Assembly (NCBI GenBank): GCA_014879465.1
Contig: JACSSA010000076.1
Coordinates: 1-35,510, forward strand
Direction: 5' to 3'
DNA: 35,510 nt
From: Rhodothermales bacterium
GTDB taxonomy: Bacteria > Bacteroidota > Rhodothermia > Rhodothermales > BA12
In this document: positions 31,393 to 35,510 of the stretch, in pieces
How the letters are laid out: each line of letters begins with the position of its first letter
Position numbering within the stretch: the stretch's first letter is position 1
The notes under the pieces: generated by a model
The model's input: only the letters and a program-made list of their open reading frames with translations
The model's database searches: none
Told to the model about the DNA's origin: nothing
Made by a program: the position numbers and the translations under genes

Positions 31393-33489
31393 TCACCCCA
31401 GTGCTTCGGCGGTCTTTTCCCAGTCGGCGTAGAGGCGGGCGAGGTCGGCTTCGGCTTGGGCGTAGGCGTCGGTGGCGGCGCGGAAGGCCTCGGCGTCGGC
31501 GTAGAGCGCGGGGTCGGACAGTTTGGCCTCCCATTCGGCTTTCTCGGCCTCCTTCGCTTCGATGGCCCGCTCGGTGGCGGCGTGCTGCTTTTGGAGGGCC
31601 TTGGCGTTGGCGGGGGAGGTGCCCCGGTGGGACGTCGACGCTTCGCGGACCTTCGGTTCTACAGGCTTTGCCGTTGGCGCTCCCGACTGCGCGGCGCGGT
31701 AGGCGGCGTTGCGCGCTTCGGCTTCGGCGCGCTTCTGCTCCTTGGTCTTTTTGCCGCCGGCGGTGGGCGGTGGGCTGCTGGCCGCGGGTTGCGCCTTGCG
31801 GCCCTCGTCGGGGGCCGTTCGCCCGTCGTCCTTCGCGCTGCGGCCGTCCATTTTTGCCGCCGTGCCGTGCTCGGCCAGCCAGAGGTAGTCGGTGTAGTTG
31901 CCCTTGTACGGCGTCACATGGCCGTCTTCCACCCGCCAAATCTCGGTGGCCACGCGGTCGAGGAAGTGCCGGTCGTGGGAGACGACGACGAACGTGCCCT
32001 CGTACGCCCGCAGTGCCTCCACGAGCACGTCGATCGATGCCATGTCGAGGTGGTTGGTCGGCTCGTCAAGGATGATGAAGTTGGCGGGCGTGAGCATCGT
32101 CCGCGCCAGCGCCACGCGGCTGCGCTCGCCGCCGGAGAGCACGCCGATGGGCTTGAACACGTCGTCGCCCCGGAAGAGAAACGCCCCGGCGAGCGTCCGT
32201 AGCTGGGTGTCAGACTGCCCGCGCGCCACCTCGCGGAGGCTCTCCAAGATGGTGTGGCGCGTGTCGAGCGTGTCGGCTTGGTGCTGGGCGAAGAACGTCA
32301 CCCGGACGTTGTGGCCGAGAGAGCGCGTCCCGTCGAAATCCTCTTCGCCCTTCAAGATGCGGGCGAGCGTCGACTTGCCCGCGCCGTTTTTGCCGATGAG
32401 TGCCACCTTGGCGCTGCGCTCCACATGCACCGGCCCCGCGCGGTCGAACACCTCAATCGGCCCGTCGGGGCTGGCGTACGTCTTGGAGAACTCGGACAGT
32501 TCGAGCACGACTTTGCCGGAGCGCTCGGGTACAGGAAAGCGGAAGTGCACCGTCGGCGCGTCGTCGGGCGGCGGCGGAAGGCGCTCCATCCGCTCCAACG
32601 CCTTGATGCGGCTCTGGGCCTGCGCCGCCTTCGTCGCTTTGGCGCGAAACCGCTCGATGAACCGCTCCATGTCGGCGATTTCCTTCTGCTGGTTCTCGTA
32701 GCTGGCCTTCTGAATGGCCCGCCGCTCTTCGCGGTTTTCGAGGTAGAACGTGTAGTTGCCCTCGTAGGTCGTCAGGTGGCCCATCACCAGTTCCGCCGTC
32801 TCGTTCACCATCCGGTCGAGGAAGTAGCGGTCGTGCGAGACGATCACGACGGTGCCGGGATACGCCTTGAGGTACTGCTCCAGCCACGCGATGGAGTCGA
32901 TGTCGAGGTGGTTGGTCGGTTCGTCGAGCAGCAGCACGTCGGGCCGCCGGAGCAGCAACCGCGCCAGCGCCACCCGCATCCGCCAGCCGCCGGAGAACGT
33001 TTTGAGCGGACGGTCGAGGTCCGCCGGGTCGAACCCGAGGCCGGTCAGCACGGCTTCGGTGCGCGGGCGGATCGTGTGCGCCTCCTTGGCGATGAGGCGC
33101 GTGTGGACGTCGTCGAGGTCGTGGAGGATCTGGAAGTAGTGCGCCGATTCGTGGTCGTGCTCGCCGTCGAGTTCGAGCGTCAAGCGCTGCTCCTCGCGTT
33201 CGAGTTCAAGCACGTCGGAGAACGCTTCGAGCGCTTCGGCGAGCACCGAGCGGTCGATCAGCGCCTCTTGCGTGTCCTGTTCGAGGTAGCCGACGGTCGT
33301 GCCGCCGGGAATGTCGAGGCTGCCGCCGTCCAGCTTCTGCCGCCCGGTGAGGACTTTGAGCAGCGTGGACTTGCCCGCGCCGTTGGGGCCGACCAGGCCG
33401 ATGCGCCGCCCGTCGCGCAGCGCCCAGGTGACGTCGTCGAGGATCGTTTGGCCGCCAAAGGCAAGCGAGGCGTTGACGAGTTGGATCAT
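31393..33489 (-). CDS. ABC-F family ATPase (Uup/YheS-type)
   Basis: A 698-residue soluble protein with two ABC domains and no membrane domain, the ABC-F pattern. Domain 1 has Walker A GPNGAGKST (near 35-43), signature FSGGWRMR and Walker B LLLDEPTNHLD. The inter-domain linker (about 240-320) is charged and helical. Domain 2 has GKNGAGKST, LSGGERSR and IILDEPTNHLD. ABC-F proteins act on ribosomes, easing stalled translation or, in some branches, protecting from antibiotics; nothing here points to resistance. A long C-terminal extension (about 550-698) is Ala/Lys/Glu-rich, first disordered, then a coiled coil, as in Uup/YheS relatives. It is single on the minus strand. Confidence 0.93.
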   Translation of the reverse strand: MIQLVNASLAFGGQTILDDVTWALRDGRRIGLVGPNGAGKSTLLKVLTGRQKLDGGSLDIPGGTTVGYLEQDTQEALIDRSVLAEALEAFSDVLELEREEQRLTLELDGEHDHESAHYFQILHDLDDVHTRLIAKEAHTIRPRTEAVLTGLGFDPADLDRPLKTFSGGWRMRVALARLLLRRPDVLLLDEPTNHLDIDSIAWLEQYLKAYPGTVVIVSHDRYFLDRMVNETAELVMGHLTTYEGNYTFYLENREERRAIQKASYENQQKEIADMERFIERFRAKATKAAQAQSRIKALERMERLPPPPDDAPTVHFRFPVPERSGKVVLELSEFSKTYASPDGPIEVFDRAGPVHVERSAKVALIGKNGAGKSTLARILKGEEDFDGTRSLGHNVRVTFFAQHQADTLDTRHTILESLREVARGQSDTQLRTLAGAFLFRGDDVFKPIGVLSGGERSRVALARTMLTPANFIILDEPTNHLDMASIDVLVEALRAYEGTFVVVSHDRHFLDRVATEIWRVEDGHVTPYKGNYTDYLWLAEHGTAAKMDGRSAKDDGRTAPDEGRKAQPAASSPPPTAGGKKTKEQKRAEAEARNAAYRAAQSGAPTAKPVEPKVREASTSHRGTSPANAKALQKQHAATERAIEAKEAEKAEWEAKLSDPALYADAEAFRAATDAYAQAEADLARLYADWEKTAEALG

Positions 33490-33666
33490 AGCGACGGCTA
33501 TTCGAGCTGCGGATTACGGTTTCTCCAACGCGCCGCGCGTCGTGGTGCGCCCGGCTCGCCCGGTTTTCACGGACGACCACTCGCGATGCGGATTTTTTCG
33601 CACGAGGCGTTCGTATCCTTCGCCGGTCGTCTACGGTCGGCCTCGTTTCGCTGCCGCCTCTTTTCC

Positions 33667-33690
33667 GGGCCGACCGTGGTCGGCCCCTAC
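33667..33690 (-). repeat. GTAG-headed REP-like hairpin upstream of the M28 gene
   Basis: On the minus strand GTAG (33690-33687) directly precedes GGGCCGAC, loop CACG and GTCGGCCC, an 8-bp perfect stem (33667-33674 with 33679-33686 on the plus strand). It ends 19 bp before the M28 ATG, so it would lie in that gene's leader or promoter. Nearby GGTCGGCC at about 33635 resembles one arm, perhaps a degenerate second copy. Confidence 0.5.
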
Positions 33691-33709
33691 GTTTATCTCC
33701 ATCTTCCCG

Positions 33710-35491
33710 ATGCGCCTTCGTTTGCTTGCTCCCCTTGCCGCCGTCGCGTGGGCCGGATGCCAGAGCGCCGCGCCCGTGGCCACCGCCCAGCGTCCCGCCG
33801 CGCCGTCGGTGGTGCCGGGCGTCACGCCCACGGTGTTCCAAGACTCGCTGCTGGCCCAGCGCTACGCCGCCACCATCACGCCCGAGCTGCTCGCCGCCCA
33901 CCTCTACACCTTCGCCTCCGACGCCTACGAGGGCCGCGAGACGTCGGCGCGCGGCCAGAAACTCGCCGCGCTCTACCTCGCCAGCCAGTACCGCCGCCTC
34001 GGCCTGCGCCCGATGGGCAACGCGCCGGGCGCGAACCCCGCCGCGCCGGAGCGCTACTTCCAGCCGTTCGCCGTCTACGGCCAGCGGATCGTGCGCGCCG
34101 AACTGGCCGCCACCCGCGGCGGGCAGACCGTGGCCACGGCGTCGTTCGGGCCGGGCCAGCAGAACCGCGACGCGATGCCGGTCTTCGCCTCTGCGCCGGG
34201 CGCGACGGGCGGCGTCGTCTTCGGCGGCTACGGCATCGCCGACTCGACGCTCGGCTACGACGACCTCGCCGCGCTTCGCCGCGAGGGCATCGCCGTGCAG
34301 GGCAAGTGGATCCTCATCTTGGGCGACGAGCCGATGCGCGACGCCTCGACGAGCCTGCTGCGCACCGCCGACGGCAAGCCGAGCCGCTGGACGACCGGCC
34401 CCTTCGACAAGATTCGCGGGCTGATTCCGGCGGGCGTGGCCGGGGTGCTCGTGGTGGGCGACCAAAGCCTCCGCCCCGCCGCGCCGTTTGCCGAGCGGGT
34501 CGCTTCCGCCGCCGACGCCAGCCAGCGCGCCGTGGGCAGCCTCAGCCTTAACCGTCCCGCCGAGGGCGCGCCCACGCGGCGCGGCTTCCCGCCCGTCTAC
34601 ACCGTCTCGTCGGCGTTCGCCAACGCGCTGCTGGCGGGCACGGGCCAGACGGTCGAAGGGCTGAAGCGCCGCATCGACACGTCGCTGCAACCGGCGGTGC
34701 TCGACGTGCCGGGCGTGACGCTCGCCAACGCTTACGAGCGCCGCGTCTTTGAGGCGTCGACGGAAAACGTGGCCGCGATGATCGAAGGCTCCGACCCGGT
34801 CTTGAAGAACGAAGTCGTGGTGATCTCGTCGCACTACGACCACATCGGCATCAACGCCGGGCTGCCGGGCGAGGACGTGATCAACAACGGCGCGGACGAC
34901 GACGGCTCGGGCACGGTGGCCGTGCTCGCCATGGCCGAGGCGTTCCAACGCGCCAAGGACGCGGGCTTCGGGCCGCGCCGCTCGATCCTGTTCCTCAACG
35001 TGGCGGGCGAAGAAAAGGGCCTGCTCGGCTCGGCCTACTACGCCGACGTCGACCCGCTCGTGCCGCTGGCCAACACCGTCACGAACCTCAACATCGACAT
35101 GATCGGGCGGTTTGACCCGACCGAGCCGAACCGCAGCGAGAACTACGTCTACATCATCGGCTCCAACCTGATCTCGCAGGAACTCGACGCCATCAACACC
35201 CGCGCCAACACCGCCATCGGCAGCCGTCTCGAACTCTCGCAGCGGTTCAACACCCGCGAGGATCCGAACCAGTTCTACCGCCGCTCCGACCACTGGAACT
35301 TCGGCAAGAAGGGCATCCCGTTCGTCTTCTACTTCACCGGCACGCACGAGGACTACCACGGCGTGGGCGACGAGCCGCAGAAGATCGAGTACCCGCGGAT
35401 GGCCCGGATCGCGCGCCTTGTCTTCGGCACGGCGTGGCAGGTGGCCAACCAGCCGAACCGCCCGGCGGTCTCCGGCACCGGCTTCAACTGA
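33710..35491 (+). CDS. M28 family zinc peptidase lipoprotein
   Basis: A 593-residue lipoprotein: signal peptide with lipobox WAGC (Cys near residue 17), then a helical N-terminal region with ASDAYEGRETSARGQKLAA, a protease-associated-like insert (about 155-260) and an M28 aminopeptidase domain (about 350-580). Zinc ligands are all in place: H375 in SSHYDH, D397 in GADDDGSG, catalytic E434 and E435 in GEEKGLLGS, D463 in NIDMIGR, and H550 in EDYHGVGD. It should be an active di-zinc aminopeptidase or carboxypeptidase on the cell envelope. The ATG at 33710 is chosen for the signal peptide; the frame is open upstream. It is divergent from the ABC-F gene and ends 19 bp before the window edge. Confidence 0.94.
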   Translation: MRLRLLAPLAAVAWAGCQSAAPVATAQRPAAPSVVPGVTPTVFQDSLLAQRYAATITPELLAAHLYTFASDAYEGRETSARGQKLAALYLASQYRRLGLRPMGNAPGANPAAPERYFQPFAVYGQRIVRAELAATRGGQTVATASFGPGQQNRDAMPVFASAPGATGGVVFGGYGIADSTLGYDDLAALRREGIAVQGKWILILGDEPMRDASTSLLRTADGKPSRWTTGPFDKIRGLIPAGVAGVLVVGDQSLRPAAPFAERVASAADASQRAVGSLSLNRPAEGAPTRRGFPPVYTVSSAFANALLAGTGQTVEGLKRRIDTSLQPAVLDVPGVTLANAYERRVFEASTENVAAMIEGSDPVLKNEVVVISSHYDHIGINAGLPGEDVINNGADDDGSGTVAVLAMAEAFQRAKDAGFGPRRSILFLNVAGEEKGLLGSAYYADVDPLVPLANTVTNLNIDMIGRFDPTEPNRSENYVYIIGSNLISQELDAINTRANTAIGSRLELSQRFNTREDPNQFYRRSDHWNFGKKGIPFVFYFTGTHEDYHGVGDEPQKIEYPRMARIARLVFGTAWQVANQPNRPAVSGTGFN

Positions 35492-35510
35492 GCCGCGCTT
35501 GCGCTTGAAC

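Noticed and set aside
31393-33489. Antibiotic-resistance ABC-F gene
   Set aside because: The long C-terminal coiled coil and housekeeping context fit Uup/YheS-type proteins; nothing specific to resistance branches was seen.
1-35510. CRISPR arrays, prophage, insertion sequences, toxin-antitoxin or defence islands
   Set aside because: No regularly spaced repeats, transposase, integrase, phage or defence domains were found.

Overview
The window is ordinary chromosomal DNA from a GC-rich member of the Bacteroidota/Rhodothermota side of the tree, most like the Rhodothermales. The evidence is a cell-surface peptidase with a type IX secretion C-terminal sorting domain, an ATP synthase subunit a with a cleavable signal peptide, a split F-ATPase operon, almost no Shine-Dalgarno sequences, and several SP-OmpA or SP-lipoprotein genes. 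I see no phage, plasmid, IS, CRISPR or obvious horizontally acquired island. High GC produces long antisense open frames everywhere; these were discarded.

Layout. (1) 3-10163, plus strand: the division and cell wall cluster mraY (5' end outside the window)-murD-ftsW-murG-murC-ftsQ-ftsA-ftsZ, tightly packed up to ftsQ, then with structured gaps before ftsA and ftsZ. The ftsA-ftsZ gap holds a consensus DnaA box and a near-consensus second copy overlapping a candidate ftsZ promoter element. (2) 10171-13359: a secreted M23 peptidase (minus) divergent from an MBL/beta-CASP RNase-like gene (plus), with a perfect 12-bp inverted repeat midway between the start codons, then tRNA-Ser(GCT) with its promoter and terminator. 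(3) 13477-20358, minus strand: membrane-anchored M23 peptidase, atpZ-like, atpI-like, atpB, atpE, atpF, atpH, atpA, atpG. The beta and epsilon genes are absent. Every gap from atpB to atpG contains a potential RNA hairpin. (4) 20461-25538, plus strand: rpsT, two tandem OmpA-family outer-membrane proteins each followed by a strong terminator, queG and a DUF1801 protein. (5) 25544-29842, minus strand: an orphan multi-PAS histidine kinase and lysS. (6) 30045-35491: a di-haem cytochrome c lipoprotein and a DUF4126 membrane protein (plus), an ABC-F protein (minus), and a lipoprotein M28 aminopeptidase (plus).

How the genes fit together. Regions 1 and 4 build and shape the envelope: lipid I/II synthesis and polymerisation, the FtsZ ring, and peptidoglycan-linked OmpA proteins. 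Two M23 hydrolases are candidates for trimming peptidoglycan. Region 3 supplies the F1Fo motor except beta/epsilon. Regions 2, 4 and 5 carry translation and RNA functions (tRNA-Ser, S20, LysRS, queuosine, RNase).

I did not find a clearly new multi-gene system. The most interesting signals are small: the DnaA boxes on the ftsZ promoter, a mirrored promoter-like repeat, an FtsZ with two C-terminal-peptide-like motifs, hairpins in every atp gap, three GTAG-headed REP-like palindromes, and a terminator whose tail touches the queG start codon. All are read by eye and need the tests stated.
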